Assembly: GCF_004027225.2 (NCBI RefSeq)
Contig: NC_044277.2
Span: 39,164,305 to 39,228,304 of the forward strand
Origin: Strigops habroptila
Taxonomy: Eukaryota; Chordata; Aves; Psittaciformes; Psittacidae
DNA length: 64,000 nt
Direction: 5' to 3'
Within the stretch, counting starts at the first letter, position 1. Every line of letters starts with the position of its first letter. Positions 22,991-37,500 of this stretch are shown here, piece by piece. The translations under genes and the position numbers were made by a program. The notes under the pieces are model-generated. The model saw only the letters and a list, made by a program, of their open reading frames with translations. It was not told the DNA's origin and did not search any database.

Positions 22991-25900
22991 AACATTTTGT
23001 TAAGAACTGAGGCAAACAAAGAAATCTGGACAAAAGTGAATGCTTTCAAGTGCAACTGAACAGAAACACTGCTGCTGCAATCTTGTCTTGCTGTGTGCGG
23101 CAAACAGGCAAGGTCTCTCTGCGTAAATCACTTCTCTTGTCTCTCGCTCCATTTCACATATTTGGATTATGTTTTGTTAAAGCGATTTCTAGCAGTTTAT
23201 GCAGCTCTTGAAAAGCTGGGATTTAAAACTACGTCATGCCACTACTCTTAGCAGAGCCTCTCATCTCTGTATCTTCAAATAATGCTATAAACCAAAGGTG
23301 TCACTTCATTCAAGGTATGTTTCATTAGAAGGATTAAAACACTGTTAGAAACAAAGATCATATAACAGAGCAGCTCTAGGGAATTCCTTCATAACTGAAT
23401 CCATCCTTAAAATCCTAAAAAACTACTAACAAGTAGTTAAGATTTGTCTGGGTATTTTCTCCATTCCATTAAAAAATTGTTTTGTTCTGGATAATCATTA
23501 CTAAAAAGATCCAGAGGCAATTCTACATAAAGGAGGGGATAAGACTGAGTACATGGACATTCGTTTCCCATTTCCACAATGAAGTTAACTGCTTTCACAG
23601 GGCAAAAGTCTGGGCACCCACCAAGGCTGCCTAAAATGATGGAGAGAAGAGAAGGGGTTGTGCTCATCTCACTGGAGAGAGGAGGGAGCAGCAGCTCAGC
23701 ACAGGAGCACATGATGTACCAACTAGGCCTATGTGGGAGGCTAAACCTCACTACATTCCATGTTCAGACAAAAGCTGAATTGTGCAGTGACACCCAACCT
23801 GGGAGGGAACCTGCAGGCTGGACTAGACCAGGACCCCAAACATGGCCTGGTCACAACAGACACTGATTTTAATCAGCCTTACAAAGGCTATAACACGACA
23901 AGGACATTCAGACCAGGAAATGCCCACATTCACAGATGAAGTTGGCACCAGCTGGCATTAGTCAGACTGTTGAGCATGTGAACAAAGCAGTTCCCCTGCA
24001 AGGGAATATGGGGTAGGCACATGCCCATGGCAATGAACTAAGGTAGAATGTAATCAAAGGAATGAACAAGGGTTTGAAACAAACTGAAATGCAGATTTTT
24101 GTTATGTTTGTGTATTCATTTCACAATACCTTAAGACAGCTTGCATAAGGTACATTACTACTTCCACTCTTAATCAGAAAAAGTGTGAACTAATACATCT
24201 GGCCAGCGGGAGAAAAAGGGGATTTATATTGAGCTTTGTTAGCCGTCAAAGTACTGAGATACTGCAAAATCTGAATGCATCTTGGGAAAAGATGGCAACA
24301 TATCTCTTGACCAATGCATAATTAGTAATATATTTTACTGAAGATGTAATACAGATCAAAACAAAAATTCATGATGTAGAAATGGAACAATTTTATATAA
24401 GAATGAAATAAAACTGTACATGACCTTTCCAGAGAGTTCTTAGAAAGAAAAATTGATGAACCCAGCTTGAAAATGGCAATAGTTGTGCTGAATTTCAAGA
24501 AAATACCAGGTCACAGTGGGTCTGGATGTTGATTTTTACAGGCCATTCACTCTGAAGCTTTTCCCACATTGCACGGAATTGTACAATCAAGTGTTAGATA
24601 ATGCCATAAAACCACAAAGCCTCAGGGAACCACTGATTATGACTGCCAGTGTCCACATCCCCAAACACAGTAGACCTTTCAATTACAGAGATTTGTATCA
24701 AACATGCAATTGTCTTCCTATTGCAGTCTAAGAAGCATTTGCCCACAGTCTGTGGGGAGCTGGCTGACCTTCTTTTTCTCCAGCTGCCAAACTGCATTAA
24801 TGGATTAAAAAACATACACCAGAGACATTCCTAATAATATTTGTCAATAAACAACAGCAGTCATACCACAGAGACGTTATGCAACTGAGAGTACAAGCCA
24901 TGATACAATTTCCATGTTAAGAGAAAGCCAGTGCACCTGAGCTCCCCGGAAGCACAGAACAAAGTGAAAAGCTTTGTCAGCTAACCTTGGTTATCCACAT
25001 TTTCTCTCCACCCTTCCTTTTGTTCACACCCTAGTCAAATTGCCAGATTTCCTCCCTGTCCACACTAGCACAGCCAAACCTCCTCCATAGCAGCTCTAAC
25101 ATCTGAACCTTTCTATAAATGCCAACATGCACCCAGGCCCTCTGTTCCCATTGGTCATCTGCTGCTTCCTATGCACAATTTATGTCCAGCTACAGACTTG
25201 TCTTGCATGCTTCCTTGAGGAAGCTGGAATAAATAGGGAGAAAAAAGTCCATGTCTTTCATGAAATCCCTGGAGTAAGGTTTACCATCAACATCTTTTCA
25301 TTCTTAATGTTTTCATGTTAAATTGAATAAAGCAGAACTGCAGCCCGAATACTTTTCCCCTAGAGTAACCCAGGACACATGGCTTTGACTGGAGAACGAC
25401 CCCATCTCCCTCCTAAACAGAGTGCTGCTTTAGACTCCGTGGTGGTCCATCACCATGAATTGCTCTGTTACCTCCTCTCCTGGGTGTGCAGGTCAAGAGA
25501 CTGACAAAGTTTTCAGGCTCCGTCAAAACTACTCAGTTTTGTCAAAAAACTACTCAGAAGTCCCATTTGTGCATTCCTGTGCAAAATGCTCCAACGTATC
25601 TCTAGCTACCAAAGCTGGAGTGTCTTAAAATGGTGCTAGAAGAGAGCTTCTTCAGTGTCCTGAGTCACAGAAACCCCGTGGGAATTATAACAAGTCTCTG
25701 ACTATGCCCAGTTCACAAAGGATAGCACTTATCCTAGCTGCACCTTCTAAGTAGCAATGGTAGCTCAAGCAACAGTTGCTTTCACATGCTTTTAGCTCTA
25801 ATTGGATTCCTAAAAGGCTCCTGATTCTAGTCCCAAATACAATATAGGCTGCCGTGTTTTGGGGAAAAAAAACCAACATTGAAGCTGCTGAGTATAATGA

Positions 25901-28900
25901 CTGCTGCAATTTGATAGAAAATTCTCTAAGAGCGCTGCTTTGAAATGAAATCTTTCTAACTTCTCTTACAACATAGAGCCAGTAATGCTTATCTTGCTTT
26001 CTGCACTGTTCAGGGGGGATCCAAAATTGCAATACAGAAGGTATTAATGGTCTGCTAGGCTTAAGTGAGAGATATCCACTTTATGGTTTTCTTTTTTTAC
26101 ATTCAAACATAGGACAATGTTAAGTCTACTGCCATGACAACATAATGTCAAGTGTTATTCATTCTTCTTGCAACCACTGCCATCTTTTAACTCGACAAGT
26201 ATTTTAAGTAGTTCTTCTAGTGTTTATTCTCCTTAGGTTCATGTCTGTGTACCCCTGGAGACTTCCTTTGCTCCCTCTTTTAATAATGACCCCATCAACT
26301 ATGACAGACATGTTGAATAAGAGTACACAATGTTGAATTCACACAAATCAGCAGAAGAAGATAAATTTGTAATTTATGTGGGTCTTTAATATTGCAACTT
26401 TGCTATTTCTCCCTGTGTTCTCCCCTGAAAGTGCCCTCATAAGGATGTGTTAATTTTTCACTGTGGATGTTGCATACTGCTATAGCAATCACCATCCTCA
26501 CATGCAGCTTCCTTTCTGACCCATCATAAGTTACTTTTGGAGTTCATTCCAATACTGCAGCCCTGACCCTGATGAACTTACTCAGTATTAGTGTGAAAGG
26601 GGCACACAGTCTCTTTCATTATAAATTAGTAATTGTCAGGAGTCACAGTTTTTCCAATTTTTCGTGCTGAAAGTAAGCCTTGCAACAGCTTTCAGCATTA
26701 ATAAAGCCTTGAAGGGGTGACACTGGGAAAGGTTCTAAAGATGAGCAATTTAATAAAGAGCAGAATTAATGAAACTCAAATTTCAGGTTTCTCGGCCTTC
26801 ACTCTCCACTGTGATTTCTGATAAAGGGTGAGTCTCAGCCTTTCTATCTACACAGGCATCTGTCTCCTAAGTCTTGCAGGAACTTACAAGCTGAGAGGTT
26901 TTCACCGTTCAGTTAAAGGGTGTTAAAATTGAGCAATTCAAAACTTGTTAAAGGGAGTTCAATACAAGCACATGCACACACAGTAAGACTGCACAGGACT
27001 TATTTCCTTCAGAAATCAGGGCATAAAAAACAGGATAAGAAAATAAAACATACCTTTGGGGCAAAGTTGGGAAATAATTAGGAAAAACTCACCTTGTTCT
27101 TGGGAAAAGAAAGCATCACATAAAAAAAAGCACAAGCAACCACACTTCTGCTCAGAAGTAACATTAATTGTGCCATGACAGCCTGGTAAAAGGGAGGTAA
27201 CTTCATCCATGAAAGCTGACATGCCTTAAATTACACTTAGTCTTACAGCCTGATAAACAGACTGTGGAATTTACAGTAGCCTTTGGGATTTCCATTACCC
27301 GGAATGACTTTGTTGCATGCCATTTATTTTTGCTTAGTTTTGTAATCATGAAAGATTTTGAAGGCTACTAAGAAATGCAGGCATCAAAGTATTTAGTGTA
27401 TTTCATGTGTGCTGTTACTGTATGTTTCATAGTAATAAAGACAATGATAGCAAATGTATTTCTTACCATGCCAAGCATTCATGAAATGAAGAAACAAAGG
27501 CAGCACACTACCAGCAATGACAGATACCCAGATGTGCCATGTCCCACTATGATACAAAAGGTCAGAGATTGACAGATGTCACAAAAGTTCTTGTTGATTT
27601 TGTCAATTTAGTAGTAGCTGATAAAGTAAATACAGAAACAGTATGTAAATATATATCTAGCATGTTACATCAAAATGTACCATTACATCTCCATTTTGGT
27701 CTCCACAGCAAATTAAATTTTAACTTTCTGAAGCAAAATCATGTTTTTTCACAGGGAAAAAAAAAAAAGTGAGTGGCAGACAAAAAAGACGCTTATCTAT
27801 GAAATACAGTTTTACAGAATGTGAATCAGGGCAATAATTCATCTTTCTTGCCATTGCTTTTACACATTAATCACTGCCACAAGGTTTTCATCCCTATAAA
27901 TTACATCCTCCCAAATCACTACACTGAATCACAGATCTTTCTGATTAGCTGCTTTTATTTAGCCACCTCATAATCATTTGATTCGCTCCATGCAAGTAAA
28001 AAACAGAGCTGTGATCCATCTGTTAAGTTATAGACCATAAGTTCCCATCTGTCATTCATGGACCAGTGGTAGTCCCCAGAGCACTCTCTGCCCATCTACA
28101 GAGAGTCGGCTGCTCTCCTGGTGTGGCCTTCTCCTCATCTCCAGCTGTTAAATCACATCAAAAGATGTGTATAAAAACAGAGAAGAAAACAAATGTGAAT
28201 AACATTATTTTTCCATGTAAACAATAGTTTTAGCTGCAAGAGGCGTGTTACACAATTGGCAATGAGCAGGAACCTTGGAGCCACGTGCCTTTCCCAGTGG
28301 AAGCTTTGCGAATGCCGAGTCCCTGCCAGTGGCTGCAGCTTGGGCTCCAAGCAGTGTGGCTGCAGGGTGCTCCTCCAGAAACCCAGGGCCCTCGTTCAAG
28401 TGCCAGCACTGTTAACAGGTTCACTGCTGATTGCTTTGATAGAAATATCTACCGCTTTAGGTAAGAAAAAGCTGATTTCTCTGGATTAGGCTGGATCAGT
28501 TGCCCCCCACCCCCTAGCTGTTCATCTGGTCCTGCATCCGAAGCTCCAGGTTGGACCACAGCTGGGTGGTCTCGTGACTACCCTCCCATCTCCACAGTTT
28601 ACAGCCTGGAGTAGGAAACAATTTTTGTTTACTTCAGTCTGCTAAGCTGCCATAGTTCAAGGGTTGCTACAGATCCCACTCCTGGAGGTGAGAAGTCAGT
28701 GAGGCATTTCAGCCATCCCAGTTCACTCAGACCCCACACAAAAGGTGACACTGCCCAGCCCCTACCTCTCATGGGGCAGCAGCAGCAGTAGTTTCTGTGC
28801 ACTCCATCCTCCCACTCCACCTGCCCAAGGCTACCAACACCACAGCTGAACATGCTATCCAACCACCTCACTCACAGCCCAGCATGTGAGTTAAAGCACC

Positions 28901-31900
28901 ATCAGTTCTGGTTTGGTTTAAAATGGCTCAGCCCTTGCGTCCCCAGTCCCTGCAGATGATCTGATGGGGTAAATTCTTCAGCTTCACATCAAAATCTGAC
29001 TGAGATCCTGAAACCTATAATATGATCCCAAACTGTCTCACAGATACTTGAACCCATCAAACTGTCTTTCAGCTAGCACCCTCCAGATGTTGCACACAAT
29101 ATTACCATTGCAGATGAGACTGAAAACTGAGGATGCAGGAACAGCTTAACCAGTCAATACTTAATTTCACATAAGAGTACCTGATGGGAGGGTAGGTGCA
29201 GTAGTGGCTCTGCTATCAGGTTTTACTCATATTTAACTCAGTAACAGTTCCCATTTTTGTTACCATTCCCAGTAACAAATACCTCAAAGTATTTCTGTAC
29301 ACCATGCCAAAAAACACACACGCAAGAACTACATGGCAAAGTAAGATTTAGGTGTATTTGGAGTTGGTACATAACGTTCAGTATCATCTGCACAGGAGAA
29401 GCTAACACACATGGGTTACCACCTAATAGCCCTTTGCCCACCTGAATCTCTTTAGTAAAACAAAACTATTTCCATGGCCAGCAGCATACCAGAGAGTAGT
29501 GTGGCTGACCTCCATCATGAGTTCAAACAGCCCAGCACCAATTTACTGCTGGGTCTGGTGGGAGCACCCTTACGCACACAGGTGGGACAAAGCTTCAGTT
29601 CATATGTGGATTAACAGTGGATTAACACTGAGATGGCTCTGCAGCTCTGCTACCAGTCCTGACATCAATACGTCTAAAACCAGGCTGACGTGAGAGTACT
29701 CTGACACAAAGTAAAATATCATCCCTTACTTAATTCTCCCCAAAAGTGCTACTTCAAACCTTAACTCTGCATTTTTGGAACACACATTCTTGGAACACAC
29801 ATACGTGGCAGTACTTACTGCCAAGTAAAACCAGACCTACTGCCTACAGCTGAATGACTCCATAAGTGAAAATGAACATGTTTGTAGGTGTCCATAGCAT
29901 CAGCTTCTTGGGGTCAGTTGCACCAGGCTCAGGGTTCTTAGGTCTCTTAAAACTCAGCGTGTGTTTAAGCACTTTATTGTGTTTAATTCTGCTCTTATGG
30001 GAGCCCAGAATACTCCACATACTGAGTATGTTAAACAATTGACCAGTCGGGGCCCACAGTGTCTTTCAGTTATTCATTTGGAACAAAGGCTGTGCTTTTC
30101 CTGGACTTTATGCTTTGCTAGCCTGGAATTAGCATTTTGCCAGCCCCTAAAGCCCAAATCTGAGCTCATCCAAACTTTTGGGAAAGACGGATCTGGCTCC
30201 AAGCCCTGTATTTCAAGGCCATCTTTAATCTAGTGCTAGCAAAGGGAGTTTTTTTAATGCTAATTCCTCACTTTCTCAATCCACTAACGGAACAAAAAGG
30301 AGGAAAAACTATCTGGGTCCTAGGGATATTAGCTTTCCTTTCTTTGGGAAAGACATAGATGATGAACCAATCAGGCTGTGAATGATAAACACTGCTTTAA
30401 ATAGATAAGAAGCAAATAGGCAAAGAGACAATAAGGTTATTAAGGGATAATACTGGGAAACTGAGTGACAGATGATTATCTGAACTTCAATTTAATTTCA
30501 AATTTTAGCATTTCTTTTATGTTCACTCCTATAATTTTTCTTTCCCCTTTTTGTTCACATTCAGTTTTCTGCAGGGAAAAAAGGGGAATAACTTCAAAAA
30601 TACTGAATTTGTCATTATCTGAAGCAAAAATTAAATGACTCACAAAAAACTTGGTACTTTGCCACAGGTCTCCAGGGTCACATGCAAGGGATTTCATGCA
30701 GATTGTACCTGTTCTTGCTCTTCGGACAGAGGCCAGCACTGGCTGATGCAGCAGCTGATGCACAGTTTGCTCTGTTCTCTGCTGCCCTGGACCATCGGCA
30801 GAGATGACATGTTGGTCATGCAGGCAAACACTTCAGAAACTTTTGTTTAAAAACACAAATATAAAAGTTTCACTTTGATTTTTATTTTCTTTAATTAATA
30901 AGGTGAAACTTACTTGTGAGGCACATCAGTTCATTTTGTTGTTCACTTCCCTCAGAACAAACAGGAAATTCGATTAACTGATAGCTTTTTGCTTCATAGG
31001 GCCTGACAAGCGATGTCCTCTTTTACCCATACGCGTGGGAAGGGCTAAATGCTCTTCTGAATAGTCTTGCTAGTTTCTGTGGCACCCAGGGAGACAAAGG
31101 CAGAAGGACTGGTTGTGCTTAAAAACATCTCATGGAAGGAGCAGCAATGTCCTGCTCCTGTCAAAGCTGTCTATTTTTAAACTGCTGACCTGCAGCTCAA
31201 TAGCACTGTCATATACTGCTCCCAGCAGAGATGACATCAAACCTTCACCAAAATGCAACAGTGTTCTACTCCTCTTCATTTGGAGCCCAAACCCATCCAA
31301 AAGTACAGATGTTTCAACCCTTTGTTCTAAATCTTATCACCTTAAGGAAAAAGAAATCCTCATCCTCTCCCTTCTCCTCTATCTTCACCATATTCTATAA
31401 TGTTTGGTTATTCAGGGATGAGTAGCTTACTCTTTGAATAAAGCATCAGCAATTTTTCTATGCACGGTTTCATTCATTTGGCAGTTTCACAGCTGCCACA
31501 ACTGTGGATAGCATCCTTCTAAATAATGTCCAAAAATAATGTAATTTTATTCAGAGAAAGTAGCAGTTTATGTGTTTTCTACTGGTTTGTACCATGAAAT
31601 ATGCCATTCTTGAACCCAAAAGGTTCACTTGTTTTAAATATTTTTTTAATCCTTTCTAGAAGGAAAGTATAAAAAGTCCTGCGTTTATAATAAATTAAGA
31701 CCAACATCTCCTGCAATAATATCTCTAATTTATGTGCATAGGGAATACAAAGTGATATAATAAGCAGAACTATAGTGCTGATATTTTCATCAAAAGAATA
31801 ATTCAGTATGGAACGACATCAGCACTCTAACTAATATTTCTTCATTGGTTTTAGGCAAACATCAAAGAAAATGTTGTGAACTGATTTTTTCAGTACAGTT

Positions 31901-32152
31901 AATTGAAGTCACCTAGAAACTTTTTATGACTTTTCAGATCAGAATTATCTAGTAGGAAATGTTGGGTAGAAGTTGGTAAACTAAATAGTCATTGCCCAGT
32001 GCCATGGAAAACAACTTTTCCTTTGTGGAAAAAACAGACTATTAATATCCCTTATAGAGATTCGACCAATCAGGTTCTAAAGAACTTCTGCAGGGTTTTA
32101 TTAAAATTACGCTAAAACCTCAGTACCTTCTAGTTGTTTTCATTGGGTCATT

Positions 32153-32171
32153 GGGGGGGGGGGAAGGGGGG
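32153..32171. repeat. G-run tract
   Basis: Eleven consecutive G, then AA and six G, on the + strand; a candidate for sequence-length error or G-quadruplex-like structure, but only a homopolymer is seen. Confidence 0.7.
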
Positions 32172-32873
32172 AGAAGGAGCCTGCTGGTTTTCGTGAATTC
32201 AGTAGAGATATTTTGCTAAACATTATTTGATTTATTTTTCAATTGTGTAACTGTTCTAAAATTCAGTTAAATTCGACAAGGCTACAGAGAAATAGTTCCT
32301 GTTTGTAATACTGAAGAATGTGAATAAAGCAGGAGAGAGAGCCTTTAGGGAATGCTGTTGCAAATCAGTGAAAATACATGTAGCTTGCCATGTGTTGAAC
32401 TCCATGAATTTATGTAATAAATGAATTCCAACAAAATCCCAGCTCTGCAGATAAGAAGATAATACAGACCCTTTACAGTCATAAGTCACTCCATCTCAAC
32501 ATCTCTTGGGAGTAGCACTTATAAGAAAACCCCCAAGGCATTTATTTCACTGGAACAGCTTCACAGAGTTAGTTCATGGAAAATACAGAACAGGCTAAAC
32601 ATAACCTCATTTGCCTTCTAAAAAGTGTAGTTGTGTTCTTTGGGAATGTTCTTATTGGCACCAAATTCTTTGGAAATCAGAGCAAGGGAAAGAGTTCCTA
32701 TGTCTTCAAAGTGGAACTGTAGATTAGAATTGAATCTGGATTTGAGCTAAATGGACTACCATCATGCCTTTCAGAACCCATCAAGTGGGATGGGGCACCA
32801 AAGTAAAGCAGATGAGCTGCTTCAGCAGCAAGGTAAAATAAAGAAAATCTGTTGTGAAGAATACAGCAAATCT

Positions 32874-32910
32874 AAAAAAAAAAAAAAAAAAAAGAAAGAA
32901 AGAAAGAAAA
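32874..32910. repeat. poly(A) plus GAAA microsatellite
   Basis: About 20 A residues followed by four GAAA units. Could be the tail of a decayed retroposed sequence; none is recognisable upstream. Confidence 0.8.
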
Positions 32911-33539
32911 ACTGATGTGAACAGCCTGCTGGTCATTGTCCTCTTGAGAAATATGTTTAGAGCATCATACAGCCAGAGATACTGAAGAATCAGTAATGCT
33001 TTGACATGTATCTACGCTATACTGCTTAGGAAACAAGCACTGTTCTTGTTGCCAGTGAAGCCCGGAATTACATTTCTGATTATACATTTTGCCTACCAGA
33101 GAAAAATAAGGTAAAAGCTTATTAGTATAAAGCTTGTACAGAACTCGTATCTAGTGTAAATCTAAATCACATAACTACATAATGTGCACTAGACTACTGT
33201 TTGTGCTATGGAGCTACATCTGTCAAATACAGCTACAGCAATGCAAAGAAAACCAATCCATCTACTCTTTATAGTTAATATAACAAAAAGGATAATCTGT
33301 AGTAGTGGGTCTGCAGGTCTTCACAAGAGATGACCGCGTGAATGCTAAAAAGTGACATAATTTCCAGGGGAGCTGCTCGCATGAGAGAATTCCTCTGCTA
33401 TGGGACACACAGAAACCAATTTAGTCCAGGAGGTGCCTGTGCTGAAATTACTAAAGGATAAGAAAATATAAGAGGGAAGTATTACAAATGTTTGGCCTGC
33501 TCTGGCACTTTCCTAGACAGTGATGTAACCGGGTACTTA

Positions 33540-33612
33540 CTGACACAGTGGGATACTGGGTGTTGAACTAAATGGATCTCCCGGTCCTAAGCCAGTATGG
33601 CTCATTTTATTC
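33540..33612 (+). mobile_element. ancient LINE (CR1/L3-like) 3' end remnant
   Basis: The stretch GGATACTGGG, then GAACTAAATGGATCTCCCGG and ending CCAGTATGGC resembles the 3' terminal signature of old amniote CR1/L3 LINEs (in consensus, roughly GGATACTGG... then CTAGATGGACC... then TCTGATCCAGTATGGC). It is much more diverged than the avian CR1 copies in this window and is probably a fossil. Confidence 0.5.
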
Positions 33613-33987
33613 TGCATGAGAGAAGGAAAAGAGATTTTTTCAACAGGAAAAAAACTATCACATAATTAGGTTAGTTTATGATCATGAATTCTTGTGCTCC
33701 ACTCTACCAAAGAGAAAATGCATCAATCTTCACCCAGACTTCTGCACCAGTATTCAGGTTAAAGACACTTCTGCTTCAGAAAACTGAATTTTACAACTAC
33801 ATCTTATGTTCAGCTCCCACTGATTTCAAGGGTTCAGCAGTCATGAAATTCTGACTACAGGATTGCAGGGTAGGAAGGCAATCAAGCTGTTTTCTACAAA
33901 TGTACAAGAAAAAGAAAAATTATTTTTCCTAGACAAAAATTGTCACAAAATAGGAGTTATTTCATCAGGAATCTAGGAACCTAGATT

Positions 33988-34553
33988 AAGGAGGTGATCC
34001 TGCCCCTCTACTCTGCTCTTGTGAGACCTCACTTGGAGTACTGTGTACAGTTCTGGTGTCCTCAACATAAAAAGGACATGGAGCTGTTGGAGCGAGTCCA
34101 GAGGAGGGCCACGAGGATGATAAGAGGGCTGGAGCACCTCCTGTATGAAGACAGGCTGAGAAAGTTGGGGCTGTTCAGCCTGGAGAAGAGAAGGCTGCGT
34201 GGAGACCTCATAGCAGCCTTCCAGTATCTGAAGGGGGTCTATACAGATGCTGGGGAGGGACTCTTCCTTAGGGACTGTAGCGGTAGGACAAGGGGTAATG
34301 GCTTCAAACTCAAACAGGGGAAGTTTAGATTAGATATAAGGAAGAAGTTCTTTACAGTGAGGGTGGTGAAGCACTGGAATGGGTTGCCCAGGGAGGTTGT
34401 GGATGCTCCATCCCTGGCGGTGTTCAAGGCCAGGTTGGACAGAGCCTTGGACCACGTGGTTTAGGGCAAGGTGTCCCTGCCCATGGCAGGTGGGTTGGAA
34501 CTAGATGATCTTAAGGTCCTTTCCAACCCTTACTATTCTATGATTCTATGATT
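33988..34553 (+). mobile_element. CR1 LINE, 5'-truncated 3' end
   Basis: Contains the C-terminal part of CR1 ORF2 and the 3' UTR, ending in the avian CR1 terminal repeat (ATTCTATG twice plus ATT, 34535-34553). The 3' part GGGTTGGAACTAGATGATC is the usual CR1 3' UTR signature. 5' truncation to about 0.57 kb is normal for target-primed reverse transcription. Confidence 0.95.
33994..34464 (+). pseudogene. CR1 ORF2 C-terminal fragment (reverse transcriptase thumb/C-terminus)
   Basis: About 156 codons are open without a stop and end at TAG 34462-34464. Motifs typical of avian CR1 ORF2 are present in order: HLEYCVQFW near the start, [33 protein letters not shown], then [19 protein letters not shown] and a terminal [15 protein letters not shown] region. 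The catalytic reverse transcriptase motifs and the endonuclease domain are missing because the element is 5'-truncated, so it encodes no functional enzyme. The intact frame over nearly 160 codons indicates a relatively young copy compared with the others here. Confidence 0.9.
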
Positions 34554-37500
34554 TTAACCTGAGGTGTTTTCTGTCTACCATCCTTCAAAGAACATGTTGT
34601 GATTCTGCACATTAACAAGCCCAAGTCAGAGCCTTTCTCAAAACCATTCTCCAAAGACTGGTTTCTTTTTGTCAAAAGGGCAGCTAAGGAGCACACAGGA
34701 CTATGCACATCCCAAGCTGTAAGACAGATAAAAACGCTCAGATCAATAAATTTCATATCCTGTGGGGGTTTTGTTCAATACAAGGAAGTACTTATAAGCT
34801 TTCTACATTTTTCATCTTTCAATAAATGCTATAAAGATTATTTTGTCTAATATTTAAGTAGTAAAACTCTACTTAAGCTTAACTGTACTTCAATTTGACA
34901 ATTGGATAAAAGGATTGTGTGGAGTATGAACTACTTGGAAGAAAAATCATAAATCCTCCTGTTAACAAGATAGACACCAGCTACCTGGACACAGTGCCAG
35001 GGGGTGGCATAGGAAAGTTGTCGGTGGTCTGGGGAGAAAGAGGCAAGAGAAATAGTCAGCCTCAGCCCTCATTACTTCATTATTAAAATAACTGCAAAGG
35101 GAGACCATCATGAGTCATTTTCTTTGGGGCCAAATTTTTCTTACTTTCAGTCATGTTGAGCAATACTGTGCTGTATGCTGCAGAAATCAATGTGATTCTC
35201 ATCAGATATTATTCAGTGTTAGTCAGAATATCTGCAGGTGGATTGTAGAGTTTAGGAGTGAATTTTGAAACTAGCTTGGGATGAGGAAATACATCATGGC
35301 ATGAATAGAATCCCAGTCCTGGGATCAGAGAGGTCCGATATCCCATTGCTGTCTCTGCCCCTGCTTTCTAAGCTTGTAGATTATGTCCTGATTTTGCACA
35401 TGATTTAGATCATCTGTCACATAGAGCAATCTCTTCTCCTGCCCTGAGAAAGAGACTTTCACATACCTGACATTAGAAAAACTAGGGGAGAAAGGTGGGA
35501 AGCTAATAACTTTTTAAGGGAAACTTGACATTGGTAGATTGTTAAGGCATTTGGCACTCCTAAGCATGTTGGAGGGGGGAAAATAAAATATTGGTTATTT
35601 GGTTTAGCATAAAGGTTTGTTGGAGTTCCTGTTTATGCTAGAGACAGAGAGACTATTTCTCCATTTATGAGCTGAAGTGATTCAGTAGAAAATCACATAG
35701 CATTTACCAATCAGAAAAGGTAGTTAACACTTGCCAGTGTGGCAAAAGAGTTATGTCAAAACTTATTTCCTTCTTTAAGATAACTGCATTCATAGAGATG
35801 AGTGCTGGAGTGATGTCTCCACTTCTCAGATCAATGTTCTCTAAAAGCATTAGGGAAATAGAGATACTACAAGAACTATTTGAGAGTTGAAGAAAATCCT
35901 TTATGGTGAGAGACCAGACAAGACAGATCTTAATAGCTCATCTGAAAAAGTACATTTAGAAAAGACCTGATTACAGTGCATAAATACTGCACTGGAAAGA
36001 AAATAACAGGTAGGAAAGGCTGGGTAATCCTGCAGAAGAAGGATCGTAAGGATCAAGAGCTGAATTCTAAGCAAAACTAATTTAAATTAAAAATTAGGCA
36101 TCACTGCTTAATTACGGGGAATGAGGTTAATTACTGGGAAAAGCTATGAAAAGAATCTGAGCATTCCCCATCTCTGGACACCCTTGGAACATCATGTTGC
36201 TCCTAAAGCCAAGATGTTGGCATTTGAAGAGGGAATTGGATGAAGCTGAATGATCTATGATAACAGGAGGATAAGACTAGCCTTAGCAGTCAGTTCTGGT
36301 CTTAAAATCAATAGAAAATGACATGAATCAAAATTTAGAAAGCTGAAAAACATGGTAAAGAATTACTCTGCAGACTTGATGGAATCCACTCCCACCTAAT
36401 GCAAGTGCTGCTATTGGAGTACCACAGTACTTAGGAGCAAAGTCACAGCCAGAAGGGCAGTCTGCTGTAGTAATATAACACAGAAAAAAGCAAGCAAAAA
36501 TGCTTTGGTACTCTTGGTGCTTGAAGAAAAGTAAACAAGTTCCATATTTTTGTAGTGCTCACCAGAATAACAAAAAGTTAAAATAATTTGTATCTTAAAG
36601 TCTTTTTAATGGATTGGTGCATGTGGGCTGATGGATCTTGATGAGATGATGCACACAGGAATGAAAAAGTACTATAAATAGAATCTGAGTCTTTCTAAAA
36701 CCCCAGAAATTGAAGGAGGAAATTTAAAGACATAGTTTTGCCTATCTGTGACAAGATGCACTGTGGAAAGTCATTTCATAAACCTCAGATTTAACACTTA
36801 AGGTGTTTAACGCTTGAGTAATAAAGAGTGGTGGGAAATGGCAAATGAAATGCTGGAAATGTAGCCTGGTACTTATGTCACTTGATAATCAGATATTCTC
36901 CACTGTATTTTGCTTTCCTCATTTAAACCCACTACCTTAAATTCTGAAATACGGAAAGTAACACTTTGAATTTAAAGGAGCAGTTCTTAGCAGCTTTGTT
37001 GGTGAAGCGTCAACCATATGGCAGAACAATTCTATCAGACCTAACCTGTTTTCATCTTTACACATGTATCAGCAAAACAAAAGTCCTACAATTTAAATGC
37101 TTTTGTTTTCAGTGTAAAATAGAATAGTTCTTTTTTGCAGTGCTAATGTGGCTCATTAAGGTGAAATGGAAAGAGAGCTAAAAGGGCAGCTGAACTTTAA
37201 CAAGGCTCCTCTCCTTATGCAAAATTCAGTGAAGTTGTTTCCAACTTCATTTTAGCAACACATTACCTGCATTATTTTAATGTAATTTACTAAAAGGAAG
37301 TGGCTCAATACAATACTTATTAGACCTTAGCATTGATTTATATGATGATTATCTGAAAATATTTTCTATGCTTCAAATGTCATAAACGTGACCTTTTTTA
37401 TTACTCTTAAAATGAATCCTTCCTGATATCAGTGGTAAAAGGACACTTGGTGGTTTTCTTCTTCATTTTTTGATATTATTCCTTGTTAAAGAAATATTAT

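Larger units (their letters stand above)
20653..33539. other. intergenic, no gene recognised
   Basis: About 13 kb without a recognisable gene. Open frames are short (at most about 115 codons), often overlap on both strands and have no domain I recognise. Small direct repeats occur at 21807-21857 and at about 25520-25556; homopolymer and simple tracts are listed separately. No CR1 copy is visible. Confidence 0.55.
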
